Assembly: GCA_031272445.1 (NCBI GenBank)
Contig: JAISTT010000012.1
Coordinates: 1 to 64,000, forward strand
Reading direction: 5' to 3'
DNA length: 64,000 nt
Source: Candidatus Endomicrobiellum mastotermitis
Lineage (GTDB): Bacteria; Elusimicrobiota; Endomicrobiia; Endomicrobiales; Endomicrobiaceae
In this document: in pieces, positions 47,852-58,037 of the stretch
Layout of the letters: every line of letters begins with the position of its first letter
How positions within the stretch are numbered: the stretch's first letter is position 1
Made by a program: the position numbers and the translations under genes
Notes under the pieces: model-generated
Databases searched by the model: none
What the model saw: only the letters and a program-made list of their open reading frames with translations
Told to the model about the DNA's origin: nothing

Positions 47852-48628
47852 TCACCATATACTAAATAATTTCAATGCATTTTGTGTAGTTATTTGTACC
47901 ACTTCACTAAACAACATCTTTTTTATCTTCGCTATTTCCCTTAAAGTTTCAACTACATAAGATGGCTCATTTCTTTGTCCTCTATATTTTTTAGGAGTAA
48001 GATACGGGCAATCAGTTTCACATAATAAATTATTTATATCAGTTTCAAAAACAACATGTTTTAAATTATCAGATTTATTGTATGTCAGAATCCCACCGAT
48101 CCCAAGCAAAAATCCCATCTTAATAAATACTTTAGCTTGCTTCAAATTCCCAGAAAAGCAGTGCACTACACCTTTTAGGGAAGATTTATATCTTCCTAAA
48201 ACATCAATTATATCATCATACGCATCACGACAGTGAACAATAATTGGTTTATTACATTTATTAGCAATACCAATTTGTTTTATAAATAATTCTTTCTGAA
48301 AATTGATACTTCCCGTAAAAGAACTATTATTATTATAATGATAATCTAATCCTATTTCACCAATAGCTATACACTTTTCATTTTTAACTAAAGTTTTTAG
48401 TTTATCGAAGTCTTCATGAGTTGTTTTCGACACATTATTAGGATGAATCCCAAACGATACAAAAATATTATCTCTTTTTGAAAGTTCTAAAGCTTTATCC
48501 CAATAACTATTCTCGCAAGCCACCTCAAAAATTTTTTTCACACCTAAGTTAAAGGCGTTTTGTATAACAATTTCTCTATCACTATCAAATCTTATATCCG
48601 CTATATGAGCATGTGTGTCAATTATCAT
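47852..48628 (-). CDS. tatD: TatD family metal-dependent hydrolase
   Basis: A TIM-barrel nuclease-type hydrolase, about 258 residues from the ATG at 48628. The frame is open further (48697), but MIIDTHAHIAD is the family start. Metal ligands are in DTHAH, IGEIGLDYH (Glu), PIIVHCRDAYDD, VVHCFSGN and ETDCPYLTP. Members act as 3'-5' DNases or D-aminoacyl-tRNA deacylases. It follows metG by 31 bases, the widespread metG-tatD pairing, and precedes its linked radical SAM gene. Confidence 0.94.
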   Translation of the reverse strand: MIIDTHAHIADIRFDSDREIVIQNAFNLGVKKIFEVACENSYWDKALELSKRDNIFVSFGIHPNNVSKTTHEDFDKLKTLVKNEKCIAIGEIGLDYHYNNNSSFTGSINFQKELFIKQIGIANKCNKPIIVHCRDAYDDIIDVLGRYKSSLKGVVHCFSGNLKQAKVFIKMGFLLGIGGILTYNKSDNLKHVVFETDINNLLCETDCPYLTPKKYRGQRNEPSYVVETLREIAKIKKMLFSEVVQITTQNALKLFSIW

Positions 48629-48659
48629 TTTATAACTTGCCTTATTAATTACTAACAAT

Positions 48660-50204
48660 TTATTTTTCAACTCTTGGAAACAAAATTCCCATCGCACTTA
48701 ATTTTGCATGAGGAACTGAAAATCCACATTCTGGAATCATCATATCTGCAAAATATTTTCTTGCAATCTCGTTTACATCTCCTACCCCACCCATCATATT
48801 CCATATCTTTTCAGATACTGTCGGCATAAATGGCAGCAAGTGCATCACAACAATATATATTGCTTGCAAATAAGAACTAATACAAGAGGAAAGCTTTCTC
48901 ATGTCCATTATTTTAACAACCCTCCATGGAGAATCAATTTCAATTTGTTTATTTATAAGTGTAATCGCACTCTGTAGAACTTCTGCAGCCTTATGAAATT
49001 GCATATTATCCATACTATTAGCAAAACTTTTGCTGAGAATTGCAGCTACTTTTTTTGCAAGTTGTAAATTAATTGTGCTTTGTGGTATTTGAAAATTAAA
49101 ATATTTTTCAGTCATTTTTATAATTCTAGAAACTAAATTTCCAAGATTATTTGCTAAATCATTATTATATTTTGACGTCAGTTCTCGCCATGAAATATTA
49201 CCGTCAGGACCAAATGGTATAAGAGTCACTGTAAGATATCTTGCAGCATCAACACCATATTTATCAATAAGCTCATTAGGAGATATAACATTACCTAAAG
49301 ATTTTGACATTTTATCTCCATTTAGAGTAAAAAAACCATGCGAATATATTTTTTTAGGAAGTGGAAGCTCGGCAGCCATCAAAATCGCAGGCCAAATTAC
49401 TGAATGGAACCATAAAATATCTTTTGCCATTAAATGTATATCAGTCGGCCAATACTTTTGAAACTTTGCATCGTCTGCCATATAGCCTACTCCGGTTATA
49501 TAGTTTATCAGTGCGTCAACCCAAACATATACTGTCTGTTTTCTGTCAAAAGGAAGCGGAATTCCCCACTCTACAGAGGTCCTTGAAAAACTTACATCTT
49601 CAAGTCCTAGTTTTAGTTTACCTATAATCTCATTTCTTCTCTCTTCCGGCTGTATTTCTATATACTCTTTGTGATTTGGATTAGATATTCTTTCAAAAAG
49701 TCCAGTCTGAAAAGACGATAACTTAAAAAAATAATTTTCCTCGGATTGAATTACAGGGCTTGTTTTATGAAATGGACAATTCCCACTTTCATCTAAATCC
49801 TTTTGAGAGTAAAACTTTTCACACTCCAAGCAATATAGTCCTTCATATTTTTTCTTAAATATAAAACCCCTTTCAAACAAAATCTTTAATATTCTCTCAA
49901 CAGAAATAAGATGTTTTCGTTCTGTAGTACGTATAAACTCTGTATAAGAGATATTTAAAAGTTTCCATATCTCTTTAAATTTAGCACTCATTTCATCGCA
50001 TAGGTCCTGTGAAGTCCTATTTTTTTTTCTTGCAGCCGCAGCAATTTTTGCACCATGTTCATCAATTCCAGTAAGAAAAAAAACATCGAAATTATTTAAT
50101 CTTTTCCACCTAGCGATAACATCAGAAGCTATAGTTGTATAAGAGTGACCTATATGCGGAACATCATTTGCATAATAAATTGGAGTTGTAATATAAAATT
50201 TCAT
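48660..50204 (-). CDS. metG: Methionyl-tRNA synthetase
   Basis: A 514-residue class I synthetase. HIGH-type motif HIGHSYTT near residue 18; KMSKS in GDKMSKSLGNVISP. A zinc-binding knuckle has one Cys pair in CLECEKF and CPFH. The C-terminal EMAP-like tRNA-binding domain found in many MetG proteins is absent, as in other short forms. ricT lies 62 bases upstream on the same strand. Confidence 0.96.
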   Translation of the reverse strand: MKFYITTPIYYANDVPHIGHSYTTIASDVIARWKRLNNFDVFFLTGIDEHGAKIAAAARKKNRTSQDLCDEMSAKFKEIWKLLNISYTEFIRTTERKHLISVERILKILFERGFIFKKKYEGLYCLECEKFYSQKDLDESGNCPFHKTSPVIQSEENYFFKLSSFQTGLFERISNPNHKEYIEIQPEERRNEIIGKLKLGLEDVSFSRTSVEWGIPLPFDRKQTVYVWVDALINYITGVGYMADDAKFQKYWPTDIHLMAKDILWFHSVIWPAILMAAELPLPKKIYSHGFFTLNGDKMSKSLGNVISPNELIDKYGVDAARYLTVTLIPFGPDGNISWRELTSKYNNDLANNLGNLVSRIIKMTEKYFNFQIPQSTINLQLAKKVAAILSKSFANSMDNMQFHKAAEVLQSAITLINKQIEIDSPWRVVKIMDMRKLSSCISSYLQAIYIVVMHLLPFMPTVSEKIWNMMGGVGDVNEIARKYFADMMIPECGFSVPHAKLSAMGILFPRVEK

Positions 50205-50266
50205 TTACTTTCCATTGGTTTCATAGTAACACAGATAAAATTTTTGAAAATTTTGCATAAGCTTCA

Positions 50267-51067
50267 TCAATCACACTTTATTTTCACATTTTTGACTTGA
50301 TTTATCGTAAACATTTTGAGTGTTTTATTGCCAAAGTCAACAACCACTATTTCTTTTATGCAATCTATCGCTACAAGTTTAGCTTTACCATCTGGCGTAA
50401 AAATAGTCTGACCTATTTCTGGCAGACTCCTCTTTATATCTTTATAAATTTCATTTTCGTAAGCTATGCAACACATAAGTCTACCACAAAGTCCTGAAAG
50501 TTTTGCAGCATTTAAAGATAAATTCTGTTCTTTAGCCATATCCATGGTTACAGAATTAAAATCTTTTAAAAAATTCCGGCAACACAAAATTTGCCCACAT
50601 GTTCCTATTCCACCAAATATTTTTGATTCATCTCTCACGCCTATCTGCACCATTTGTATTCTAGTTTTCAAAGCATATCCAAGATCTTTAATAAGTTTCC
50701 TAAAGTCAACTCTTGTCTCAGAGGTATAATACACGAATAGCTTTGAACGGTCAAAAATGTATTGAACACACGCCAACTTCATATCGAGATTATAGTATTG
50801 AACTTTCCTTAACACTATACTCCTAACTTTTAAACTCCTCATCTCATTTTCAATAAACCTTTTTTTGTCGTCAATAGTCATCTTTCTTAAAATTTTATTT
50901 GTAACACTCTCATCCTCTAATACATCTAGCACTTTCGCACAAACTGTTCCAACCTCAATTCCATGTTCAGTTTCAACTACAACTTTATCATTCGGTTTCA
51001 AACTAAAATATCTACTATCAGCATATATCTTATCCTTAATGTTTCTAAGTATTACCATCACAATCAT
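50267..51067 (-). CDS. ricT: PSP1-domain protein, RicT (YaaT)-like
   Basis: A 266-residue PSP1 protein. Diagnostic stretches are ETEHGIEVGTV, FGGIGTCGQILCCRNFL and SLNAAKLSGLCGRLMCCIAYE, whose Cys residues bind 4Fe-4S clusters in the B. subtilis RicAFT complex that helps RNase Y process mRNAs. The tmk-holB-ricT order matches Bacillus. RicA and RicF are not in the window, so the protein may act alone here. GGAGG is the ribosome binding site. Confidence 0.9.
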   Translation of the reverse strand: MIVMVILRNIKDKIYADSRYFSLKPNDKVVVETEHGIEVGTVCAKVLDVLEDESVTNKILRKMTIDDKKRFIENEMRSLKVRSIVLRKVQYYNLDMKLACVQYIFDRSKLFVYYTSETRVDFRKLIKDLGYALKTRIQMVQIGVRDESKIFGGIGTCGQILCCRNFLKDFNSVTMDMAKEQNLSLNAAKLSGLCGRLMCCIAYENEIYKDIKRSLPEIGQTIFTPDGKAKLVAIDCIKEIVVVDFGNKTLKMFTINQVKNVKIKCD

Positions 51068-51174
51068 AAGAAATCACACCTCCCTCTAACCAAAGCACAA
51101 CCTATTCCAAAACTGATAGTTCGTTAAACGCTATTCTTATTCTTTAACATATTCATTAAATACACGCTTACGTA

Positions 51175-52140
51175 TTATCTATCATATTTAAAACTCATCA
51201 GATCCATCAAATCAAAAAATAAATTATCTAAAACCATCTGAGCATTTACATTTCTAAGAAGTAACATTTTTGAAGTAATTAACAATTCAATTGCAGGAGC
51301 AATCATCTTGGGATAGATCCTAAAGTCTTTTTTCGCTTCATATATCATCGCATTCACACATTCTAAAGCAGCATTTTGCCTAACAACATCCTTAGAAAAT
51401 TCTAATATATCAGAAATATAAAAACTTTGAGTTTTAAATTTAAACCATAAAGAGGGTTCAATTTTTTTATTTTCATCGGCAAGTTTTTTTGCATCTCCTA
51501 TAGAACCTTCGCTCAAAGAAACTATATCTTGAATTTTTGTACCATCATGTATTGAATAATTTGACATAAGCCAATTTAAAATTTCATTTACCTTTAAAGG
51601 TTGAAAAAACAAAATTTGTGACCGCGAAATTATTGTCCGAGGAATTGTCTCCTTATGTCTCGCAATCAAAATTATAACTGTATTCTTGGGAGGCTCTTCA
51701 AGCGTTTTAAGCAATGAGTTTGATGCCGCGATATTCATCTTTTCGGCAGGCTCTATAATGAAAAATTTCCACTTCCCTTCATACATTCTTGTTGAAACCT
51801 TTTTTTGCATATATCTAATAGTTTCTATTTTTAGTATCTTTTGTTTCTCTAAATTGCTTTTTTCAAGCTCAGCTTGTCTACTAAAACCTATAAAATGTAT
51901 ATCTGGATGTACATTTTTAGTTATCTTTTCACAAGAAATACACTTTTCGCAAGCACCTACATCAGTTTTAGAAAAATCATTTACACTACAATTCATAATT
52001 TTAGCAAATTCAGTAGCAGTAAAACGTTTTCCTATACCATCAATTCCTATAAACATATAAGCCTGTGCAATTTTACCGCTTTTTATTTGACTTGTAATTA
52101 TCCTTTTAACTTTTTCCTGACCTAATATTTTTTCAAACAC
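51175..52140 (-). CDS. holB: DNA polymerase III delta' subunit HolB
   Basis: A 321-residue AAA+ clamp-loader subunit. It has MFEKILGQEKVKRII, a P-loop-like GIDGIGKRFTA, a zinc site with four Cys (starting MNCSV, then CEKCISC), and the SRSQILFFQPL sensor segment. It follows tmk directly (stop and start adjacent). Confidence 0.92.
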   Translation of the reverse strand: MFEKILGQEKVKRIITSQIKSGKIAQAYMFIGIDGIGKRFTATEFAKIMNCSVNDFSKTDVGACEKCISCEKITKNVHPDIHFIGFSRQAELEKSNLEKQKILKIETIRYMQKKVSTRMYEGKWKFFIIEPAEKMNIAASNSLLKTLEEPPKNTVIILIARHKETIPRTIISRSQILFFQPLKVNEILNWLMSNYSIHDGTKIQDIVSLSEGSIGDAKKLADENKKIEPSLWFKFKTQSFYISDILEFSKDVVRQNAALECVNAMIYEAKKDFRIYPKMIAPAIELLITSKMLLLRNVNAQMVLDNLFFDLMDLMSFKYDR

Positions 52141-52785
52141 TTACAAAACCTTATTTACAACATCTTTTATCAGCATATGCGTTTTCTCAGTCGTTTCTTG
52201 TACTTCAATAACCCTTATCCTTTTAGGATACTTCCTCGCTTGTTCTATATACCCTTTCCTTACATTCTCATGAAATCGTATAGATTCTCTTTCAATCCTA
52301 TCACCGTTGTTACCATATCCATCTACATTCAATTTCTTTGCCCTACTCAACCCATTAAAAGGCATTATATCAAGATATAACGTTAAAGTCGGCTCTAGTC
52401 CAACTGAGGCAATTAAGTTTAATTTATTTATAAGTTTTAAATCCAATCCTTTTCCATAACCCTGATACGCAACAGTAGCATCTGTAAATCTATCACAAAC
52501 AACAACCTTCCCTATCTTTAAAGCGGGATAAATAAGTTTCTCAATATGCTGAGCTCTTGCGGCTTCAAAGAGAAAAAGTTCACTTAATGGAGCAATATCT
52601 GAGTTTGGATTTAAAATAATATTTCTTATATTATCTGCCAAAACAGAACCGCCTGGCTCTCTCGTAAGAAGCACTTCAAAACCCCTCTCCTCGAGATATC
52701 CCCTTAAAAGCCGAGATTGTGTAGTTTTACCAGAACCCTCGCCACCTTCAATAGTAATAAAAGTATATCTTTTTTTAGTAATCAT
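52141..52785 (-). CDS. tmk: Thymidylate kinase
   Basis: A 214-residue dTMP kinase. P-loop GGEGSGKTT, the DRX-type VVCDRFTDATVAYQGYG, and TREPGG are all present. It leads tmk-holB-ricT. The lid region (SRAKKLNVDGYG) is normal length. Confidence 0.97.
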   Translation of the reverse strand: MITKKRYTFITIEGGEGSGKTTQSRLLRGYLEERGFEVLLTREPGGSVLADNIRNIILNPNSDIAPLSELFLFEAARAQHIEKLIYPALKIGKVVVCDRFTDATVAYQGYGKGLDLKLINKLNLIASVGLEPTLTLYLDIMPFNGLSRAKKLNVDGYGNNGDRIERESIRFHENVRKGYIEQARKYPKRIRVIEVQETTEKTHMLIKDVVNKVL

Positions 52786-52795
52786 CTGTATAACC

Positions 52796-52824
52796 TTGCT
52801 TAGATTATAACATTTTATTATAAT
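52796..52824 (+). promoter_or_regulatory. Promoter of the M48 protease gene
   Basis: TTGCTT and TATAAT are separated by 17 bases, about 35 bases before the ATG at 52859. The -10 is a perfect match. Confidence 0.7.
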
Positions 52825-52858
52825 ACGTAAGATTAAAAGAGTAAAAGGATTAGCTCAA

Positions 52859-54109
52859 ATGAATATTTACACTTTTTTGATACTTTCTCTTATCATCACT
52901 ATATATTCTATACAGACAATAGCAGACTTGCTTAACATCAAAAATATTTCAACTAGTATCCCACTAGAATTTGAAGGATACTATGACAAAGAAAAATATG
53001 TAAAATCTCAGGAATATTTAAAAGAAAAAACAAAGTTTTCTATAGTTTCGTCTACATTTTTCTTAGCGGTCCAAATTATTTTTATAACTTTAGGCGGTTT
53101 TAACTATCTAGACACGAGGGTAGTCTCTTTCGGTTTTGGGTCAATATTAACTGGACTTATTTTTGCGGGTACGCTTTTTTTTACTTTTGAAATATTAAAA
53201 ATACCTTTTTCGCTCTATTCTGTGTTTGTAATAGAAGAAAGGTTTGGGTTTAATAGAATGAATATAAAAACTTTCATCACAGACTCACTGAAATCATGGT
53301 TCGTAACCGCTATAATAGGCTCCATTATTTTCGTCGCAACATTATGGCTTTTTATAAATACATGCAAGTATGCTTGGTTATATGCTTTTACAGTTATTGT
53401 TGTTTTTGAGATTTTTATAACTTTTGTTGCACCAGTAGTCATAATGCCTTTGTTTAACAAATATACCACTTTAGAAAACGGTGAACTTAAAGACACTATT
53501 GAAAAATATGCAAAAAAAGAAAACTTTAAAATGAAAGGGTTGTTCAGAATGGATGGTTCAAAACGCTCTACAAAGTCAAATGCGTTTTTTACAGGAATTG
53601 GAAAGTTCCGTAGAATAGTTCTATTTGACACTCTTATACAAAAGCATAGCGTTGACGAATTAACAAGCATTCTAGCGCATGAAATGGGACATTTCAAACT
53701 TGGACATATATTAAAACACATGATTTTTTCATTTGTTTCAACTCTAATTATGTTGTTTATCCTTTCACTTTTTATAAACGAGGTATGGCTTTACGACGCT
53801 TTTCTAATGAATACACAACCAATGTACGCTGGAATAATATTTTCCTCATTTCTTTACGAACCTATATCTATAATAATATCAATAATCTCAAATTACTTCT
53901 CAAGAAAACATGAATATGAAGCAGATGCTTATGCAGTAAAAACTTACAGAAAGCCAGAAGTCATGATAAATGCTTTAAAAAAACTTTCAGTCGATAATTT
54001 GTCAAATTTATATCCTCACAAATTCAAGGTGTTTTTAGAGTATTCACATCCACCTGTTTTAGAAAGAATTAAAGCAATAAATAAAATTTCACTCTCTACA
54101 AAAATTTAA
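52859..54109 (+). CDS. M48 (Ste24-like) membrane zinc metalloprotease
   Basis: A 416-residue integral membrane protease with about six to seven hydrophobic segments. The zinc motif HEMGHFKLGH lies near residue 277, and the third ligand Glu is in HEYEADAYAV. N-terminal SIPLEFEGYYDKEKYVKSQEYL and IEERFGFNRM resemble CAAX prenyl protease 1 (Ste24) more than the shorter HtpX. Such bacterial proteins serve membrane quality control, as prenylation is not expected here. The ribosome binding site is weak. Confidence 0.9.
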   Translation: MNIYTFLILSLIITIYSIQTIADLLNIKNISTSIPLEFEGYYDKEKYVKSQEYLKEKTKFSIVSSTFFLAVQIIFITLGGFNYLDTRVVSFGFGSILTGLIFAGTLFFTFEILKIPFSLYSVFVIEERFGFNRMNIKTFITDSLKSWFVTAIIGSIIFVATLWLFINTCKYAWLYAFTVIVVFEIFITFVAPVVIMPLFNKYTTLENGELKDTIEKYAKKENFKMKGLFRMDGSKRSTKSNAFFTGIGKFRRIVLFDTLIQKHSVDELTSILAHEMGHFKLGHILKHMIFSFVSTLIMLFILSLFINEVWLYDAFLMNTQPMYAGIIFSSFLYEPISIIISIISNYFSRKHEYEADAYAVKTYRKPEVMINALKKLSVDNLSNLYPHKFKVFLEYSHPPVLERIKAINKISLSTKI

Positions 54110-54274
54110 AGCTAGATTAGACTATATAAAGAGAGTAGGATTTCAAAAATCACATAATTTACATATAATAACGGTAGATATCTAGTTGGGTTACACAGGC
54201 ATTTTATATGTAATTAATAACTAAGGGACTACTTATTATAATTATTGTAACTGAGATACTGATGGAAAATTAAA

Positions 54275-55324
54275 ATGGAGAAACTACTTAACGATTTGTT
54301 AATATGTGATGGAGTTTCAGGTTACGAAGAGAATGTCGCAAAAATTATGGCCGAGTCTCTTCGTAAAGTGTGCAATAGCACTGAAATTGACAATTTCGGG
54401 AATGTCATAGGGAAATTAGGAGAAGGCAAAAAGAAACTAATGCTCGTAGCACATATGGATGAAATCGGCATGGTTGTAAAATATGTTAGTGAAAAAGGAT
54501 TTATATATTTTATTAAGGTCGGCGGTTTAAACGATTCCATTCTCCCAGGGAAAATAGTAAAAATCATAAACAAAAATGGAGAGCACGTCACTGGTATAAT
54601 AGGAACAAAACCGCCACATTTAATGAATATAGAAGAGTCAAAAAAATTAATTAAGTACGATACCATGTTCATAGATATAGGTTTACATTCCAAAGACGAA
54701 GTACTAAAAGTAATAGATATTGGCGACCAAATAGCTTTTGAGTCTAGCGCAGGAATTTTAAGTGAAAATATTTACTATGGAAAAGCTGTAGATAACAGGA
54801 TAGGCTGCTATGCTATGTTAAAAGTTATGGAAATTCTCGCAAAATCAAAAGACTTAGATGCTGAAATTTATGCATGTGCCACAGTACAGGAAGAAGTTGG
54901 ATTAAAAGGCGGCAAAACTTCATCCTTTAATGTAAACCCTGATTTTGCACTTGTCATAGATACAACTATAACAGGAGATATCCCTGGAATTGAAGAAAAA
55001 GTCTCTACAATAAAACTTGGCAAAGGCGTTGCTATAACAATAATAGAAGCTTCAGGAAGAGGAACAATAGTCTCCCAAAAAGTGCGTAAACTCATGCTGG
55101 ATACAGCACGCGAAAACATGATTCCACATCAAATAGATGTAATCAATGGTGGAGTGACAGATGGTGCGACAATACAAATAAGCAGAAAGGGAATACTTAC
55201 AGGAATCTTAAGTATTCCAACAAGATATATTCACGCTCCAACATCTGTATTCAATATTAAAGACGTAAATTCTGCTGTTGATTTAGCAGTAAAAACGATA
55301 AGCAAAGTAACTAAAGCACTATGA
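54275..55324 (+). CDS. M42 family aminopeptidase (FrvX/glutamyl aminopeptidase-like)
   Basis: A 349-residue tetrahedral-aminopeptidase-type enzyme. Metal and catalytic residues are seen in VAHMDEIGMVV, GKAVDNRIGCYAM, QEEVGLKGG, LVIDTT and the late TRYIHAPTSVF. It probably trims oligopeptides in the cytoplasm. It lies 165 bases after the M48 gene and stands alone; the ribosome binding site is weak. Confidence 0.92.
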   Translation: MEKLLNDLLICDGVSGYEENVAKIMAESLRKVCNSTEIDNFGNVIGKLGEGKKKLMLVAHMDEIGMVVKYVSEKGFIYFIKVGGLNDSILPGKIVKIINKNGEHVTGIIGTKPPHLMNIEESKKLIKYDTMFIDIGLHSKDEVLKVIDIGDQIAFESSAGILSENIYYGKAVDNRIGCYAMLKVMEILAKSKDLDAEIYACATVQEEVGLKGGKTSSFNVNPDFALVIDTTITGDIPGIEEKVSTIKLGKGVAITIIEASGRGTIVSQKVRKLMLDTARENMIPHQIDVINGGVTDGATIQISRKGILTGILSIPTRYIHAPTSVFNIKDVNSAVDLAVKTISKVTKAL

Positions 55325-56176
55325 GTTTAAATTTCAACGGGTAACTGTTCACTAATTTGTACTGAAAAGGCAGCTGTTTTAATTGACTGCGATTGTAATA
55401 ACGTCAGATATATTATTATAAAAATCTCACAAATTTAGGTATAAGTTCTCAAAAGCTAACAGCGACAGTTATAATGCGCATACAAAGAATGGTTAATCTT
55501 AATTTTTTACGAAAATGATGTGCTAATTTACACACATAAAGACTCTTATGAAGATCTGCTTAAAAAGCATAGCAACAAAATCAACGAATATAACAAAACT
55601 TTTCTTATTAAAACTTTAATATTAAAGATATCCTCATAAAATTTTTTAAAACTTGTCACAAAGACAAAAATATTTCAAGCTCTTTAGGATTTGTTTTTTC
55701 ACATATCACATACAACAAATACAAGAAAATATAAAATAGACTATATAACCGAACGAGCAAAGTATACAGTAATATTGTAAAAAACTTAATTACACCATCT
55801 TGATGAGATGATTGAATCAAATTTACAATCTAAAAATGTTAAATTCAAGCATAAGACCTTATAATAATAAAGTGAGTATCCAAAAGTGATTGAGGACATT
55901 TATCAAACGAAGATGTAGGAAACTCTCTCGCTGAAATCAAAATTGCTTTCAACAATCAAAGATAGTTTAAAATATGTTTTTCCAGTATACATGAATAATC
56001 AACACATCACAACAAAGCTAAAATCGCTATAAAAACTACAAAAAATACTCCTCCCAATGAATAAGAAAGTATTTCAAATATAAGGGTTTTTGCTGTTCAA
56101 AGAAACAATGTAAGTCCAGCAATAAATATGTTCCAAAATAATAAAATGATAGTTTCAGTTTACTTCAATTCCTAAA
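55325..56176. other. 852-bp spacer, probable decayed gene
   Basis: Two convergent genes flank this stretch, so no promoter is needed here. On the plus strand it holds fragments such as YENDVLIYTHKDSYEDLLKK, then SLGFVFSHITYNKYKK, then TIKDSLKYVFPVYMNN in changing frames, broken by many stops. On the minus strand some hydrophobic stretches appear. A decayed protein gene is likely; I cannot identify it. Confidence 0.45.
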
Positions 56177-57181
56177 TTATCTCAAAAGCATAACCGCACT
56201 AATAAGATAAATATCGTCAGAACTAGAACCTCTACTCAAATCACTTACTGGAAGTGCGAGACCTTGAATCACTGGACCAATGGCTTGAAATCCGCCATAC
56301 CTTTCTGCAATCTTATAGCCAATATTGCTCGCATTTAAGTCCGGAAAAATCAAAATATTAGCATTTCCGGCAACTAAAGAATCAGGTGCTTTCCTCTTCC
56401 CAATATTCGGCACAACAGCAGCATCAAATTGAAGTTCGCCATCTACATTTATATCGTTTCGTCCTGCAAAGTGAGATTTAACAAGTTCTGTCGCTTCCTG
56501 AACCTTTAATAAAATTTTATTGTTCGCACTTCCTTTTGTTGAGAAAGAGAGCATTGCAACATTTGCCTTCTTATCAGGGAAAAGTTTTTTAAAACTCTCA
56601 ACTGTCGCAACAGCAATATCTTTTAAACCCGCAGCCTGTGGATCAGGATTTACGGCACAGTCAGCAAATATTATAGGATCTTTTGCAAGACTATGTCCTT
56701 CTGGAGGTATCATAAGAAAATAAGACGAAATCATTTTGATATTCTCAACAGTTCCCACAACATGAATCCCAGCTCTTAAAACATCAGCGGTATCATACAC
56801 AGCACCGCCAACACAAACGTCACAATTTCCACTTTTTAAGTACATCATTGAAAAATACAGAGGGTTTTTTAAAAGATTCAGTGCTTCTTCTTTAGTAATC
56901 GTGCCTTTTTTGGTTCTGGCATCAACAAAATCTTTAATTTTCTCTTTATCAAGAATATCTCTGTCAATCTTAATCACTTCAACATCCCTTAAATCAACAT
57001 TAGCTTCATATGCAACTTTTTCAACTCTTTTTAGATCATCAGTCGGTAAAACAACTGACGCTATACTATCTTTAATAAGCTTCTGAGCGGCTTTTAGAAC
57101 CCTAACGTCAAAACCTTCAGGCATAACTATCTTACCTTTATTCTTCTTCGCTAGTTCCAAAATATGCTGTCTTATATTCAC
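56177..57181 (-). CDS. pta: Phosphate acetyltransferase Pta
   Basis: A 334-residue enzyme that converts acetyl-CoA and phosphate to acetyl phosphate, a step in ATP-yielding acetate fermentation. It shows IVMPEGFDVRVLKAA, DVCVGGAVYDTADVLRAG, FADCAVNPDPQA and FPDLNASNIGYKIAERYGG. It is the short form without the N-terminal regulatory domains. No ackA lies next to it. Phosphate butyryltransferases are related, but the motif set favours Pta. Confidence 0.93.
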   Translation of the reverse strand: MNIRQHILELAKKNKGKIVMPEGFDVRVLKAAQKLIKDSIASVVLPTDDLKRVEKVAYEANVDLRDVEVIKIDRDILDKEKIKDFVDARTKKGTITKEEALNLLKNPLYFSMMYLKSGNCDVCVGGAVYDTADVLRAGIHVVGTVENIKMISSYFLMIPPEGHSLAKDPIIFADCAVNPDPQAAGLKDIAVATVESFKKLFPDKKANVAMLSFSTKGSANNKILLKVQEATELVKSHFAGRNDINVDGELQFDAAVVPNIGKRKAPDSLVAGNANILIFPDLNASNIGYKIAERYGGFQAIGPVIQGLALPVSDLSRGSSSDDIYLISAVMLLR

Positions 57182-57287
57182 AAATATATCTCCTTAAAAT
57201 AAATCAAATAACTTTTTTACCGACTTCTTTCTTTTAACACCACAAAGTCAAACCCCTGTAAATAACCACACATATTCATACTCCAAA

Positions 57288-58037
57288 TCACTTCTTAGCT
57301 TTGCCTTGATTTTCTACGGCCTCCATTGCTTTTCTAACAACATCAGGATCACCAAGATAATAATTTCTAATAGGCTTTAAATTTCCGTCAAGCTCATAAA
57401 CCAGTGGCATTGCAGTGGGTATATTTAAATTTACTATATCATCATCGCTTATATTGTCTAAATATTTTACTAAAGCCCTTAAACTGTTCCCGTGCGCTAC
57501 TATAATAATTTTTTTACCTGACTTTATCTGTGAAGAGATCTCTTCTTTCCAGTATGGCACGACTCTAGATACAGTGTCTTTTAAACACTCGGTCAAAGGT
57601 ATTTCACTTTTTAAAATCTTTGAATACCTTACATCTTTTCCAGGATATCTCTCGTCATTCTCATCTAAAGGCATCGGTGAAATATCATAACTTCTTCTCC
57701 AAATTTTTACTTGCCCTTCACCATACCTAACAGCAGTTTCAGCCTTGTTTAGACCTTGTAAAGCTCCATAATGTCTTTCATTTAATTTCCAACTTTTAAT
57801 TACAGGAATCCAAATCAAATCCATTTTATCAACTATATTCCAAAGAGTTTTAATCGCTCTCTTAAGAACTGAAGTATATGCCAAATCAAAAGTGAATCCT
57901 TCTTTTTTCAACTGCTCACCAGCCATTAAAGTTTCTTCATTGCCTTTTTCAGATAAATCTACATCTGACCAACCAGTAAATCTATTCTCTTTATTCCAAA
58001 CACTTTCACCATGCCTTACTAAAACGACTTTATACAT
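57288..58037 (-). CDS. gpmA: 2,3-bisphosphoglycerate-dependent phosphoglycerate mutase
   Basis: About 249 residues. The catalytic His is in [11 protein letters not shown]; other active-site stretches are [35 protein letters not shown] and [14 protein letters not shown]. It interconverts 3- and 2-phosphoglycerate in glycolysis. A GTG three codons upstream (58046) is possible, but AGGGG lies 8 bases before the ATG at 58037, so that is taken as the start. Confidence 0.96.
   Translation of the reverse strand: MYKVVLVRHGESVWNKENRFTGWSDVDLSEKGNEETLMAGEQLKKEGFTFDLAYTSVLKRAIKTLWNIVDKMDLIWIPVIKSWKLNERHYGALQGLNKAETAVRYGEGQVKIWRRSYDISPMPLDENDERYPGKDVRYSKILKSEIPLTECLKDTVSRVVPYWKEEISSQIKSGKKIIIVAHGNSLRALVKYLDNISDDDIVNLNIPTAMPLVYELDGNLKPIRNYYLGDPDVVRKAMEAVENQGKAKK

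Noticed and set aside
48629..48697. Extended tatD start overlapping metG
   Set aside because: The family starts at MIIDTHAH (48628); the extra residues match the other frame of the metG end.
51686..52060. 124-codon open frame opposite holB
   Set aside because: Antisense shadow; holB has the family motifs.
53215..53721. 168-codon open frame opposite the M48 protease
   Set aside because: It lies wholly inside a gene with clear zinc motifs and has no recognisable domain; it is a low-complexity shadow.
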